A stretch of 37,641 nt of DNA from a bacterium (GTDB lineage Bacteria > Blakebacterota > Blakebacteria > Blakebacterales > Blakebacteraceae): positions 1-37,641 of the forward strand of contig JALGVQ010000001.1 in NCBI GenBank assembly GCA_025774615.1, given 5' to 3'. Positions 1 through 9,203 of the stretch are shown in pieces. The notes under the pieces were generated by a model, which saw only the letters and a program-made list of their open reading frames with translations, was not told where the DNA came from and did not search any database. A program made the translations under genes and the position numbers. Position 1 is the stretch's first letter; each line of letters opens with the position of its first letter.

Positions 1-2
1 CA

Positions 3-1430
3 ATGGTCGTCTGCATGTCGCGTCGTATCTGCGTGGAAATGTATAACGCGCTCACCAGGCTGCGGCCACAGTGGCACAGCGATGATGACGCGAATGGCGT
101 ACTCAAGATCGTCATGAGCGGTTCAGCCTCCGATGAGCCTTCATGGCAGTCTCACATCCGTACCAAGGCAGCCCGGGAAGCCATCGCAAAACGGTATAAA
201 GATTCGGAAGACGGGCTGAAAGTAGTGATCGTCCGAGACATGTGGCTGACCGGATTCGACTGTCCGAACATGCACACCATGTATCTGGACAAGCCCATGC
301 GCAGCCACAATCTCATGCAGGCTATCGCGCGAGTGAACCGGGTCTTCAAAGACAAGCCCGGTGGCCTTGTAGTTGATTATCTCGGTATCGCCGACGCCCT
401 CAAACAGGCTCTGAACACATACACAACCAGTGGTGGACGGGGCGAAGCCACGGTCGACCATGAGCAGGCCGTCGCCGTAATGATGGAAAAGTATGAGGTT
501 GTGCAAGACATGATGCACGGCTTCGATTACAGGGCGATTCTGACAACTGAAGCGTCAAGACGGATGAGTGAAATCGCTCGGGCAATGGAGTTCATCCTCG
601 AGCTGACTGACGGCAAGAAACGCTACTTTCAGGCCGTCTCGACCCTGTCGAAAGCCTTTGCGTTAGCGGTACCCCACGAGCGAGCGCTGGAGATTAGAGA
701 CGAAGTGGGACTGTTCCAGGAGTTCCGTTCGGCGCTTGTCAAAACAACGGTTCCCGAGTCGGAGAGGACACCGTATGAGATGGAGTCAGCAATCCGGCAG
801 CTCATATCACGCGCGGTCTACTCTACCGAGGTAGTGGACATTTTCGCTGCGGCAGGTCTAGAAAAGCCGGACATTTCGATCTTATCCGACGAGTTTTTGA
901 AGGAAGTACGAGAACTGCCGCAACGAAACCTGGCACTGGAACTACTGAAAAAACTGATCAACGATGAGATCAGAACCCACATGCGCAAGAACATCGTCCA
1001 GGCTCGATCATTTGCCGATATGTTGGAGCAGGCCGTTCGAAAGTATCAGAATCGTGCTGTTGAGGCAGCCCAGGTAATCGAAGAACTCATCCAGTTGGCG
1101 AAGGATATTCGGGAGTCGCACACTCGTGGAGAGGAACTCGGTCTGACGAATGATGAAGTGGCGTTTTACGACGCACTGGCTGAGAATCAAAGCGCTCGGG
1201 ATGTGATGGGGGACGAGCAACTCTGTTTCCTGGCGCAGGAACTGGTTGACCGCGTGAAGCAGAATGTGACGATAGACTGGCAGATTCGTGAAAATGCGCG
1301 TGCTCAAATCAGAGTTCTGGTGAAACGCATTCTACGCAAATACGGGTACCCTCCTGACATGCAGCAGCGCGCGACGGAATTGGTGCTTGAGCAGACCGAG
1401 GTGCTCTGTCAGGAATGGGTGGCTTCGTAG
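3..1430 (+). CDS. hsdR: Type I restriction enzyme R subunit (HsdR), C-terminal part; 5' end outside the window
   Basis: Translation contains SF2 helicase C-terminal motifs ([52 protein letters not shown]) followed by an HsdR-type C-terminal domain. The ORF is open at the window edge. Confidence 0.9.
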   Translation: MVVCMSRRICVEMYNALTRLRPQWHSDDDANGVLKIVMSGSASDEPSWQSHIRTKAAREAIAKRYKDSEDGLKVVIVRDMWLTGFDCPNMHTMYLDKPMRSHNLMQAIARVNRVFKDKPGGLVVDYLGIADALKQALNTYTTSGGRGEATVDHEQAVAVMMEKYEVVQDMMHGFDYRAILTTEASRRMSEIARAMEFILELTDGKKRYFQAVSTLSKAFALAVPHERALEIRDEVGLFQEFRSALVKTTVPESERTPYEMESAIRQLISRAVYSTEVVDIFAAAGLEKPDISILSDEFLKEVRELPQRNLALELLKKLINDEIRTHMRKNIVQARSFADMLEQAVRKYQNRAVEAAQVIEELIQLAKDIRESHTRGEELGLTNDEVAFYDALAENQSARDVMGDEQLCFLAQELVDRVKQNVTIDWQIRENARAQIRVLVKRILRKYGYPPDMQQRATELVLEQTEVLCQEWVAS

Positions 1431-1446
1431 GCGGCCTCTGCCCTCC

Positions 1447-2433
1447 ATGCCAATGAATAAGCCTTCCCTTCAGCGTGTTGCAGGCATCGATCTTGGATCG
1501 AACAGTCTGAAGATGGCTGTTGCCGGCCTGAGAAAAAGCGGGATCCCTGAGGTCACCCTCAGGGAGAGGATCCCGCTTCGGCTCGCCACCGATGCCTTCG
1601 ACCGTGAGGAATTCAGTGATGAGACCGTCGACAGGCTGATCGAAGCATGCTGGCGATTCTCCGAGATCCTTGAGCGGGTGCAAGTCGGATGCTACCGGGC
1701 CGTTGGCACAGAGGCATTCCGCCGGACGGAGAACGCAGAGCAGACCGTATCCCGCATTCGCGAAGGGAGTGGTCTGCAGGTTGAGATCCTCACTGCTGAG
1801 ATGGAGGCCTGGCTGGTGCTGCAGGCCATCAGAGGCCAGATGATCGGTGGGCGGGAGCCTGACATCATCATCGATCTGGGCGGAGGAAGCCTTGAGATCA
1901 GCGCACCGGCCGGAGAGGAAGAAGTCGGCCTGAGGCTTGAAAGCCACTCACTCGGGCTTGCTGCCCGATTCGCGACCTTCATCGAGTCCCGCTTACCAGA
2001 CAGGGAAACCCGCCTGCAGCTTCGTCTCAAGGCGGCGAATCTGGCTTCTGAGCTGGCATCCGACCTTCTGGACAGCGGAGGAGTGGATACCATCGTCATA
2101 ACGGGCGGGCAGGCAAGCATGCTCGATTCTCTGGCAGTGCAATGGGGGATGTGGGGTGAGGAATATTCCTCGCTCAATGGCATTACCCCAGGGGAACTCA
2201 ATCAGCTCTGTGATAAAACCGTCTTTCTGGAGACAGATTCATTGATCGCCTGTGGAATACCGTCCGATCGCGCGCCGATGCTTTCCGGTGCAGCCGCATT
2301 CTACCATGCGATCGCCGTTCGCGCAGGTGCCTCACGCATCATAATCCCCCGAACCGGTCTCATGGATGGTGTCCTGCTCACACTGCCGGAAGAGGGGCAT
2401 CTCTGGCCTCCTGGTGAGGAAAGCAGTAGTTGA
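1447..2433 (+). CDS. Ppx/GppA family phosphatase (exopolyphosphatase-like)
   Basis: ASKHA motifs GIDLGSNSLKMAV and IDLGGGSLEIS. The ORF opens at 1387, but that start lies inside hsdR; ATG at 1447 or 1453 fits the conserved N-terminus better. Confidence 0.85.
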   Translation: MPMNKPSLQRVAGIDLGSNSLKMAVAGLRKSGIPEVTLRERIPLRLATDAFDREEFSDETVDRLIEACWRFSEILERVQVGCYRAVGTEAFRRTENAEQTVSRIREGSGLQVEILTAEMEAWLVLQAIRGQMIGGREPDIIIDLGGGSLEISAPAGEEEVGLRLESHSLGLAARFATFIESRLPDRETRLQLRLKAANLASELASDLLDSGGVDTIVITGGQASMLDSLAVQWGMWGEEYSSLNGITPGELNQLCDKTVFLETDSLIACGIPSDRAPMLSGAAAFYHAIAVRAGASRIIIPRTGLMDGVLLTLPEEGHLWPPGEESSS

Positions 2434-2435
2434 CA

Positions 2436-2590
2436 ATACTACCGTCTCATAGCTTGTTATTAAAGCTGGTCACTATTCGACATATGGTGGGCCTGGAACG
2501 AGGGTAGATGGACCGTCGAGCGAGAATACATAGACGAGGCAACCTCGTTTCCGCAGCAGAGTGCACCCTGGCCCGGGTGCATTTTTTATT
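2436..2590 (+). ncRNA. Candidate intergenic small RNA or structured leader ending in an intrinsic terminator
   Basis: Roughly 150-nt non-coding gap with a TTGACA -35-like box at 2430-2435, an ACGAGG-CAA-CCTCGT hairpin and a terminator-like hairpin with T-run. No convincing -10 and no recognised family. Confidence 0.3.
2562..2590 (+). terminator. Rho-independent terminator
   Basis: TGCACCC-TGGCCC-GGGTGCA stem-loop followed directly by TTTTTTATTT. Confidence 0.75.
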
Positions 2591-2610
2591 TGTGGGAAGG
2601 GGGGATCTCA

Positions 2611-3720
2611 TTGGCATTGCCTGCTGAGATATATGCGGCTCTGAATGACCGCTACCCGTTCTCATCTGCCTACGAGTGGGACAACAGTGGCTGGCAGGTG
2701 ATGTCTGGCAGGGAGGTCGAGAGGTGCCTTTTCGCCCTCGACCCATCCCCGGAAGCCCTCAAGCGGGCAATCGATCAGGATGCCCAGCTCATCGTCACCC
2801 ACCATCCTCTCATTCTTCCATCCATTTCAGCCATCGATACTACAACTGTTCAGGGCTCTATCGCGAAGCTGCTCCTTGTTTCCGATATCGGACTCCTTGC
2901 CGCTCATACAAACGCTGATCGCCAGATCGATGGAATCAGTGGAGCACTGGCAGATCTGATCGGGCTTGAGGAACAGCAGATCCTGGCACCGGACGAGCAG
3001 GGCACCTTCTACAAGCTGGTCACCTTTGTACCCGATAATTATACGGAGGTGCTGCGTGCCGGACTCGGAGCGGCCGGCGCCGGTGTGATCGGGAACTATG
3101 AGGAATGCAGCTTTACGATCGCGGGTATCGGATCGTATCGGCCAACATCAGGCGCTCGACCACTCGTGGGCGAAGTCGGACAGATGGAGCATGTGAATGA
3201 ACAGCGCCTGGAGATGCTGGTACCCGGAGCGGCAGTTGACCAGGTCATCGAGGCTCTGAAGCTCCATCATCCTTACGATGAAGTGGCGTTCGATCTTTTC
3301 CAGACGTTCGGACAGGGGGGTGCACTCGGCTCCGGTGTCATCGGTGTCCTGCCTGAACCGGCGGAGACCATGGACGTTCTCGCGAGCGTGAAAGAAGTAT
3401 TCGGGGGGATAGACCTGCAGGTGGCCGGACCTGAAGAAGGTGAGGTGCAGCTGGTCGCCGTTGCCGGCGGCAGCACATCGAACCTGCTGGCAGTTGCCGC
3501 GGCCCGCGGTGCCCAGCTCTTCATCGGAGGCGACCTGAAATACCATGATATCATGGATGCGGCGGGTTCGATGGTGTGTGTGGACGCCGGACACAGAGCA
3601 ACAGAACAACCGGGAGTCGCACGACTGGCAGATGTCGTCCAACGCGCTGCGGCCCGCAATCACTGGGAGCTTGAAGTGGAAGTGTTTCTGGAGGATGCGG
3701 CAGTGAGCCGAGTCTTCTGA
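2611..3720 (+). CDS. Nif3-like dinuclear metal center protein (YbgI/YqfO type, with middle insert domain)
   Basis: DNSGWQV, LIVTHHPLI, AAHTNAD and C-terminal GGDLKYHDIMDAAGSMVCVDAGHRATEQPG motifs. TTG at 2611 is preceded by the SD-like GGAAGGGGGG; the listed ORF opens at 2590. Confidence 0.88.
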   Translation: MALPAEIYAALNDRYPFSSAYEWDNSGWQVMSGREVERCLFALDPSPEALKRAIDQDAQLIVTHHPLILPSISAIDTTTVQGSIAKLLLVSDIGLLAAHTNADRQIDGISGALADLIGLEEQQILAPDEQGTFYKLVTFVPDNYTEVLRAGLGAAGAGVIGNYEECSFTIAGIGSYRPTSGARPLVGEVGQMEHVNEQRLEMLVPGAAVDQVIEALKLHHPYDEVAFDLFQTFGQGGALGSGVIGVLPEPAETMDVLASVKEVFGGIDLQVAGPEEGEVQLVAVAGGSTSNLLAVAAARGAQLFIGGDLKYHDIMDAAGSMVCVDAGHRATEQPGVARLADVVQRAAARNHWELEVEVFLEDAAVSRVF

Positions 3721-3759
3721 TACCGAACCTTTAATCTGACATGACAGGGATACATACGG

Positions 3760-4479
3760 ATGCGCGAACAACTCACTGAGTTGGCCAGACTGCAGGAAAT
3801 AGATGACCAGCTGGCAAAGTTGGAACGATCGAAAGGCGATTATCCGCAGAGGATAGATGAACTTGAATCTGAACTGACGAGACGTGTGCAGCTTCAGCAG
3901 GGCATGGAGGAAGAGGAGAAGGACCTCCAGAAGGAGCAGCGGAACCTGGAACGCCAGATCAAGGATCATCAGGCCAGGGTCGCCAAACTCCAGGATCGTC
4001 TGGGCGAGGTGAAGACGAACAAGGAGTGGGACGCACTTCAGAAGGAGATGGATGCCGCCAAGGGGGAGCTGTCAGGCGTGGAAGACCATCTGCTCGAAAT
4101 CATGGAGAAGATCGAGGGAGCAGGAGATGATCCTGAGACCGATGGTGAAGAGCTCGATGATTTCAAGCCTCACGCTGAAGCCGAGATCAAGGATCTGAAA
4201 GTAAAACTGAGCGGCGTCGATTCCAAGATGGCCAGGATCAGAAGTGAGCGGGACGCTCTGACGGTACATCTGGATGACGGCCTCAAGCGTATCTACAACA
4301 GGGTCAAGGAAGGTAAACAGGGCACAGCGGTCGTACCGGTTGTCCGGGGTGCCTGTGGGGGCTGCTACAATCGCATTCCACCTCAGACCATCACCGAGAT
4401 CCGAAGAGCCGAGCGGCCGATCACCTGTGAGAACTGCGGACGCATCATGTTGTGGTTCGGTGAGGATGAGGGATCGTGA
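3760..4479 (+). CDS. C4-type zinc ribbon / coiled-coil protein (DUF164 type)
   Basis: Long coiled coil followed by CGGCYNRIPPQTITEIRRAERPITCENCGRIMLW. Confidence 0.88.
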   Translation: MREQLTELARLQEIDDQLAKLERSKGDYPQRIDELESELTRRVQLQQGMEEEEKDLQKEQRNLERQIKDHQARVAKLQDRLGEVKTNKEWDALQKEMDAAKGELSGVEDHLLEIMEKIEGAGDDPETDGEELDDFKPHAEAEIKDLKVKLSGVDSKMARIRSERDALTVHLDDGLKRIYNRVKEGKQGTAVVPVVRGACGGCYNRIPPQTITEIRRAERPITCENCGRIMLWFGEDEGS

Positions 4480-4916
4480 CGACCGGGGGAACGCAGGTAT
4501 CGGCATGGGTTGATGGTGGAGCCCGGGGGAATCCGGGACATGCCGGATTTGGTGTACTCATCACGCTGGATGGTGTCGGTGAGATATACAGGCGGGCTTC
4601 CTATCTCGGTGAGACGACCAACAATCAGGCCGAATATCGCGCTCTGATCCACTGTTTACAGGCGCTGGAGGAGATGGGCCTCAGCAATGGTGTCATCTAT
4701 TCCGATTCTGAATTACTGGTGAAACACCTCTCGGGCGAGTATCGTGTAAAGAATCAGCAGTTGAAGCCTCTCTATGATGACGCTGTCGAGAGGCTGAAGC
4801 GGCTGGATGGAATAAGCGTGAAACATGTCCGCCGGGAGATGAATGTCGAAGCTGACAGACTCGCTAACGCGGGAATCGACTGGGGACTGGCAGAAATTGA
4901 GGAGACGGCCGGGTGA
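4476..4916 (+). CDS. RNase HI-like (reverse-transcriptase-like RNase H fold) protein
   Basis: WVDGGARGNPGHAGFGVLI, TNNQAEYRALI, YSDSELLVKHL, RREMNVEADRLAN (D-E-D-D pattern). GTG start overlaps the upstream stop (GTGA). Confidence 0.88.
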   Translation: MTTGGTQVSAWVDGGARGNPGHAGFGVLITLDGVGEIYRRASYLGETTNNQAEYRALIHCLQALEEMGLSNGVIYSDSELLVKHLSGEYRVKNQQLKPLYDDAVERLKRLDGISVKHVRREMNVEADRLANAGIDWGLAEIEETAG

Positions 4917-5268
4917 TCACGCGTTTCCTCCTTCGGGAGGGAGACGTGAGGAAAGTCCGGACTCCACAGGACAGGATGCTGGGTAACTCCCAGGCGGGGT
5001 GACCCGACGGAAAGTGCCACAGAAAATAAACCGCCAGCCTTCGGGCAGGTAAGGGTGAAAAGGTGGGGTAAGAGCCCACCGCCGTTCCGGGCGATCGGAC
5101 GGGCACGGCAAACCCCATCCGGAGCAAGGTCAAATAGGGGAGCAGAGGTGGTCCGCCTCACTATGACTCCCGGGTAGGCCGCAGGAGGCGTCGGGTAACC
5201 GGCGTCCCAGACAGATGATCGCCGCCGACCCTCGGGTCGGTACAGAATCCGGCTTACAGGCCGTCTCC
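4901..5268 (+). ncRNA. rnpB: RNase P RNA, bacterial class A
   Basis: GAGGAAAGTCCGGACTCC, ACAGAAAATAAACCGCC, GGTGGGGTAAGAGCCCACCG, AGGTCAAATAGGGG, CCCGGGTAGGCCGC, AGATGATCGCC, ACAGAATCCGGCTTA. P1 GGAGACGGCC (4901-4910) pairs perfectly with GGCCGTCTCC (5259-5268). P2 GGTGATCA (4912-4919) pairs with TGATCGCC. Confidence 0.96.
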
Positions 5269-5309
5269 CTGTTATTACCAGATCGATATGGTGGAGGTAC
5301 AAGGCGTAC

Positions 5310-7016
5310 GTGAGCTACCAATGGCAGATCCAGGAACCGGCACCTGCAGAGGCCGTCAGAGATCTCGCCGGCCAGATCGACCTCAGCCCTGAAATTCTTT
5401 CAATCCTCTACCAGCGCGGTCATGTATCGATTGCCGCGTTGGACGAGTTCCTCACTCCCGATCTGAGCAGTGGGCACGATCCTTTCCTGATGCACGGCAT
5501 GGATATTGCGGTCGACAGGATCCAGGGAGCTCTGGATGCAGAGGAACGGATACGTGTGCATGGTGACTATGATGTCGACGGTGTTACAGCCGCGGCACTG
5601 CTCGTGCGCATTCTACGCCTCCTCGGTATCGAAACCGACGCGCGCATTCCCCACCGGACTTCCGATGGTTACGGCCTCAGCATGGAGGCTGTAGAACAGG
5701 CAGCTGATGATGGCATTTCCCTGATTATAACCGTCGATTGCGGGATCAGTGCCATCCCGGAGGTAGAGAGAGCAGGAGAGCTTGATATTGATGTGATCGT
5801 GACCGATCACCACAAACCAGGCCCTCAGGTACCGCACGCCGTTGCGGTTCTCAATCCCCACCAGAATGACTGCTCCTATCCCTTTACCGACCTGTGCGGT
5901 GTCGGGATTGCCTACAAACTGGCATGCGCGCTCAACCCAGCAGGGACAGAATCCTCCCTCCTTGAATACCTCGATCTCGTCGCGCTCGGTACGACAGCCG
6001 ATGTCGTACCGTTAAAAGGGGAGAACCGTGTATTCGTGAAATACGGACTCCCCCAGTTGGCCAGAACGAGATGGCCCGGCCTGAAGGCGCTCATCGACCG
6101 GGTCGGCCTGAAGGGGCACCAGGTGAGCGCGGGAGAGGCGGTCTTTTCACTCGCTCCACGTATCAATGCCGCCGGCCGTATGGGCGATGCTCGTGACGCC
6201 TTTGATCTTCTGCTCACCGACAACGAATTTGAAGGCGCCGAACTGGCTATGCGCCTCGACGACTACAACAAAGAACGCCGGCTTGCTGACAGGAGCACCC
6301 TGCAGAGCGCTGAGGAGCTGCTGGATGCTGAGGATGCCCTGGATGATCGGCACTCACTGGTGCTCTGCGCTGAGGACTGGCACCCGGGGGTGATCGGTAT
6401 TGTGGCAAGCCGTCTGGTTGAACGCTACCACCTGCCGACGGTTCTGGTAGCAATGGACGGAGATGAGGGGAGAGGCAGCGCACGGAGTATCGAAGGATTC
6501 GATCTGTATAATGCCCTTGTTGAGTGCGCCGAACACCTGGTGGAATTCGGTGGGCATCCGCGGGCGGCAGGTCTCTGCATAACAAGAGAGAATTTCGATC
6601 AATTTTCCGAGGCGTTCGATACTATAGCGCGCAACAAATTACAGGAATGCGATATAGAGCCATCTATTAAAGTAGATTGTGAGATTAATGCTGACAATCT
6701 GGATACCGTTTTTCTCGGTGAACTGAAATTGCTGGAGCCGTTCGGTGCCGGGAACCGCCGCCCGACGCTCCTCCTGAGAAAAGCACAGGTCCTCGGTTCC
6801 CCAAAGAGAGTGGGCGGGGATGGCGCGCACCTCAAGTTCATGGTGGACATCGGAAATGGTAACGGAGTCGATGTTATAGGATTCAACCTTGGTGACCGGA
6901 TCGATGACCTTGCAGCCGGTGCGATCGACCTGGTTTTCGCCTTTGAAGAGAACGAGTTCAGAGGTGTTCGCCGCGCCCAGATCAGATTGAAGGACATGCG
7001 CCCCGCCACTCCTTGA
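5310..7016 (+). CDS. recJ: Single-stranded-DNA-specific exonuclease RecJ
   Basis: DHH motifs HGDYDVDGVTAAALL and VTDHHKPG, plus GGHPRAAG (DHHA1). GTG start with upstream GGTGGAGG. Confidence 0.93.
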   Translation: MSYQWQIQEPAPAEAVRDLAGQIDLSPEILSILYQRGHVSIAALDEFLTPDLSSGHDPFLMHGMDIAVDRIQGALDAEERIRVHGDYDVDGVTAAALLVRILRLLGIETDARIPHRTSDGYGLSMEAVEQAADDGISLIITVDCGISAIPEVERAGELDIDVIVTDHHKPGPQVPHAVAVLNPHQNDCSYPFTDLCGVGIAYKLACALNPAGTESSLLEYLDLVALGTTADVVPLKGENRVFVKYGLPQLARTRWPGLKALIDRVGLKGHQVSAGEAVFSLAPRINAAGRMGDARDAFDLLLTDNEFEGAELAMRLDDYNKERRLADRSTLQSAEELLDAEDALDDRHSLVLCAEDWHPGVIGIVASRLVERYHLPTVLVAMDGDEGRGSARSIEGFDLYNALVECAEHLVEFGGHPRAAGLCITRENFDQFSEAFDTIARNKLQECDIEPSIKVDCEINADNLDTVFLGELKLLEPFGAGNRRPTLLLRKAQVLGSPKRVGGDGAHLKFMVDIGNGNGVDVIGFNLGDRIDDLAAGAIDLVFAFEENEFRGVRRAQIRLKDMRPATP

Positions 7017-7085
7017 TTCGAAGCGAGCTGACACGTACATTGCGACGGCCCTCCCGTGCGTCACCACCTGGCCGAGGAACGCATC

Positions 7086-8228
7086 GTGCAACTTACCGAC
7101 GAAGCCAAGATGGTTCGAGAGATGGTCCGCGGATTCGCCGAGAACGAATTACGGCCCATCGCCGCTGAGATAGATCGGGATGAGCGCTTCCCCCATGAAA
7201 GTATCAAGAAGATGGCTGAGCTTGGATTGCTCGGTATCACTATCCCTGAAGAAGAGGGTGGCAGTGGTATGGACACCCTCTGTTACGCGATTGCGGTCGA
7301 GGAGACCGCTCGTGTCTGCGGTTCCACCGCACTGATCCTCGCGGCACACATCTCACTTGCATGTCAGCCGATCCATCTTTTCGGTAGTGCCGGGCAGAAG
7401 GAAAAATATCTCCAGCCGCTTGCTTCCGGAACAGTCCTCGGAGCGTACGGACTCTCAGAGGCCGATGCCGGTTCGGATGCAGGAGCCACAAAGACCACCG
7501 CCCGCCTCGACGGTGACGTATGGGTGATCAATGGCGCAAAGATGTGGATCACGAATGCCCTGCAGGCCGACACCATGGTGTTTACCGCCCGCACTGGCGG
7601 CGACAAGGATGGAACCCGCGATATCAGCTCGTTTATCGTTGACCCCCGTACAGAGGGTGTCACCGTCAATCCGATCACGGGAAAGCTCGGGGTTCGCGGT
7701 TCAACGACCTGCGAAGTGGTGTTCGAGGATGTCCGGATCCCTCCTGAAGACCTTCTCGGTGATCCGGGGAAGGGATTCAGGCAATTCCTGACCATCCTCG
7801 ACGGCGGCCGCATCAGTATCGGAGCCATGGCTCTTGGACTGGCCCAGGGGGCATACGAGGAAGCCCTACGGTTTACGCAGGAACGGGAACAGTTCGGGCG
7901 CAAGATCGCGAAATTCCAGGCCGTCGCCTTCACCCTTGCCGAGATGGCCACACGGATCGAAGCCTCCCGGCATCTCATTTACAGCGCCGCCATCAAAAAA
8001 GAGGCCGGGGAGAACATCATCTCGGCTTCGGCAATGGCCAAATACTACGCCAGCGAGACGGCTCAATGGGTAACCACAAAAGCGATCCAGCTTCATGGAG
8101 GGTACGGGTATACAAAGGAATATCCCGTTGAGCGGATGTGGCGGGACGCCAAGCTCACGACCATTGGTGAGGGAACAAGCGAGATACAGCTGCTGATCAT
8201 ATCAAGGGAGATCCTGACAGAATTATGA
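7086..8228 (+). CDS. Acyl-CoA dehydrogenase
   Basis: [67 protein letters not shown]. The ORF opens at 7056, but GTG at 7086 is preceded by GAGGAA. Confidence 0.92.
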   Translation: MQLTDEAKMVREMVRGFAENELRPIAAEIDRDERFPHESIKKMAELGLLGITIPEEEGGSGMDTLCYAIAVEETARVCGSTALILAAHISLACQPIHLFGSAGQKEKYLQPLASGTVLGAYGLSEADAGSDAGATKTTARLDGDVWVINGAKMWITNALQADTMVFTARTGGDKDGTRDISSFIVDPRTEGVTVNPITGKLGVRGSTTCEVVFEDVRIPPEDLLGDPGKGFRQFLTILDGGRISIGAMALGLAQGAYEEALRFTQEREQFGRKIAKFQAVAFTLAEMATRIEASRHLIYSAAIKKEAGENIISASAMAKYYASETAQWVTTKAIQLHGGYGYTKEYPVERMWRDAKLTTIGEGTSEIQLLIISREILTEL

Positions 8229-9172
8229 GCTGGGAACCGTCACAGATGGATCTTGGCGGGCTGAGCCTCACCATCGTAGATGGGGGCACGTTCCGCCTGG
8301 ATGGGGCCGCGCTCTATGGTATTTATCCTCGAGTGTTCTGGGAGAAGCTAAACAGTCCCGATGAAGACAATCGGGTCGTGCTGGGGCTTGCTCCGGTTAT
8401 CGTGAACACACCGGAAGGCATTATTCTCATTGATCCCGGTATCGGTCACAGCTGGAAGCCCCAGACAATGGACCGGTACGATATCCTCGGTGTGAGACCT
8501 CTCGCTGAACTGCTGGAAGACGCCGATGTTTCACCCTCTGATGTGATCGCGGTGATTGCCACCCACCTCCACTTCGATCACATCGCAGGGGCTGTGAGTG
8601 CCCCGACCGGCACCAATGAGGACCAGGCTATGCTTTCAGATCTCTCAAACGGGGGTAGTGAAAGCCTGGTACCCGCATTGCCTGAAGCCAGACTCTACCT
8701 GCAGAAGATGGAGCTGGGGGCATCACGCCAGCCTGATCTCAGGACAGCCGCATATACGGCATCTCTCGCAGCGCACGCCTACGAACGTGAAGACCGGCTC
8801 GTCCTCCTGGAAGGCAGCTGCGAACCCTTTCCCGGTATCCGGGTCGAGCATACCGGTGGACATACTGCCGGACACCAGGCGATCTGGCTGGAAGGTTCCG
8901 AGGCATCGGTGCTCATCACGGGTGATCTGATTCCTACGACATCGCATGTACGCAGTGAAGTGCTGGAGGGCGTCGATTTCGAACCGGCGGTAACCGCCAG
9001 AGTGAAGGCGGCCCTTCTGGCGCAGGCAGTGGCAACAGGTGCCTATCTTACCTTCTACCATGCTCCCCGTGTCCGGTGGGGACGTATCCGCACCGGTCCA
9101 TCGGGCAGCTACAAGCTGGATGAAAAACTCACGGTCACACCCGGCGCATCTTCCCGAAAACCGGAAGCATGA
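8225..9172 (+). CDS. MBL-fold metallo-hydrolase
   Basis: [38 protein letters not shown] overlap with the upstream gene. Confidence 0.85.
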   Translation: MSWEPSQMDLGGLSLTIVDGGTFRLDGAALYGIYPRVFWEKLNSPDEDNRVVLGLAPVIVNTPEGIILIDPGIGHSWKPQTMDRYDILGVRPLAELLEDADVSPSDVIAVIATHLHFDHIAGAVSAPTGTNEDQAMLSDLSNGGSESLVPALPEARLYLQKMELGASRQPDLRTAAYTASLAAHAYEREDRLVLLEGSCEPFPGIRVEHTGGHTAGHQAIWLEGSEASVLITGDLIPTTSHVRSEVLEGVDFEPAVTARVKAALLAQAVATGAYLTFYHAPRVRWGRIRTGPSGSYKLDEKLTVTPGASSRKPEA

Positions 9173-9203
9173 ACTTCAACATGATACAGGAAGAGAGTCA
9201 GGA

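Noticed and set aside
2436-2590. SRP RNA, 6S RNA or tmRNA in the ppx-nif3 gap
   Set aside because: I could not find the SRP GGAAG/tetraloop core, a 6S-type closing stem with central bubble, or tmRNA alanine-acceptor ends, so only an unassigned candidate is reported.
4772-5302. Minus-strand ORFs (176, 89, 64 aa) across the rnpB region
   Set aside because: They lie antisense to an unambiguous RNase P RNA, have no family resemblance and are shadow ORFs of a GC-rich structured RNA.
9039-9203. N-terminal extension of the thiolase ORF overlapping the MBL gene
   Set aside because: The conserved thiolase N-terminus begins after ATG 9204, which has its own SD; the extension is only open reading frame.
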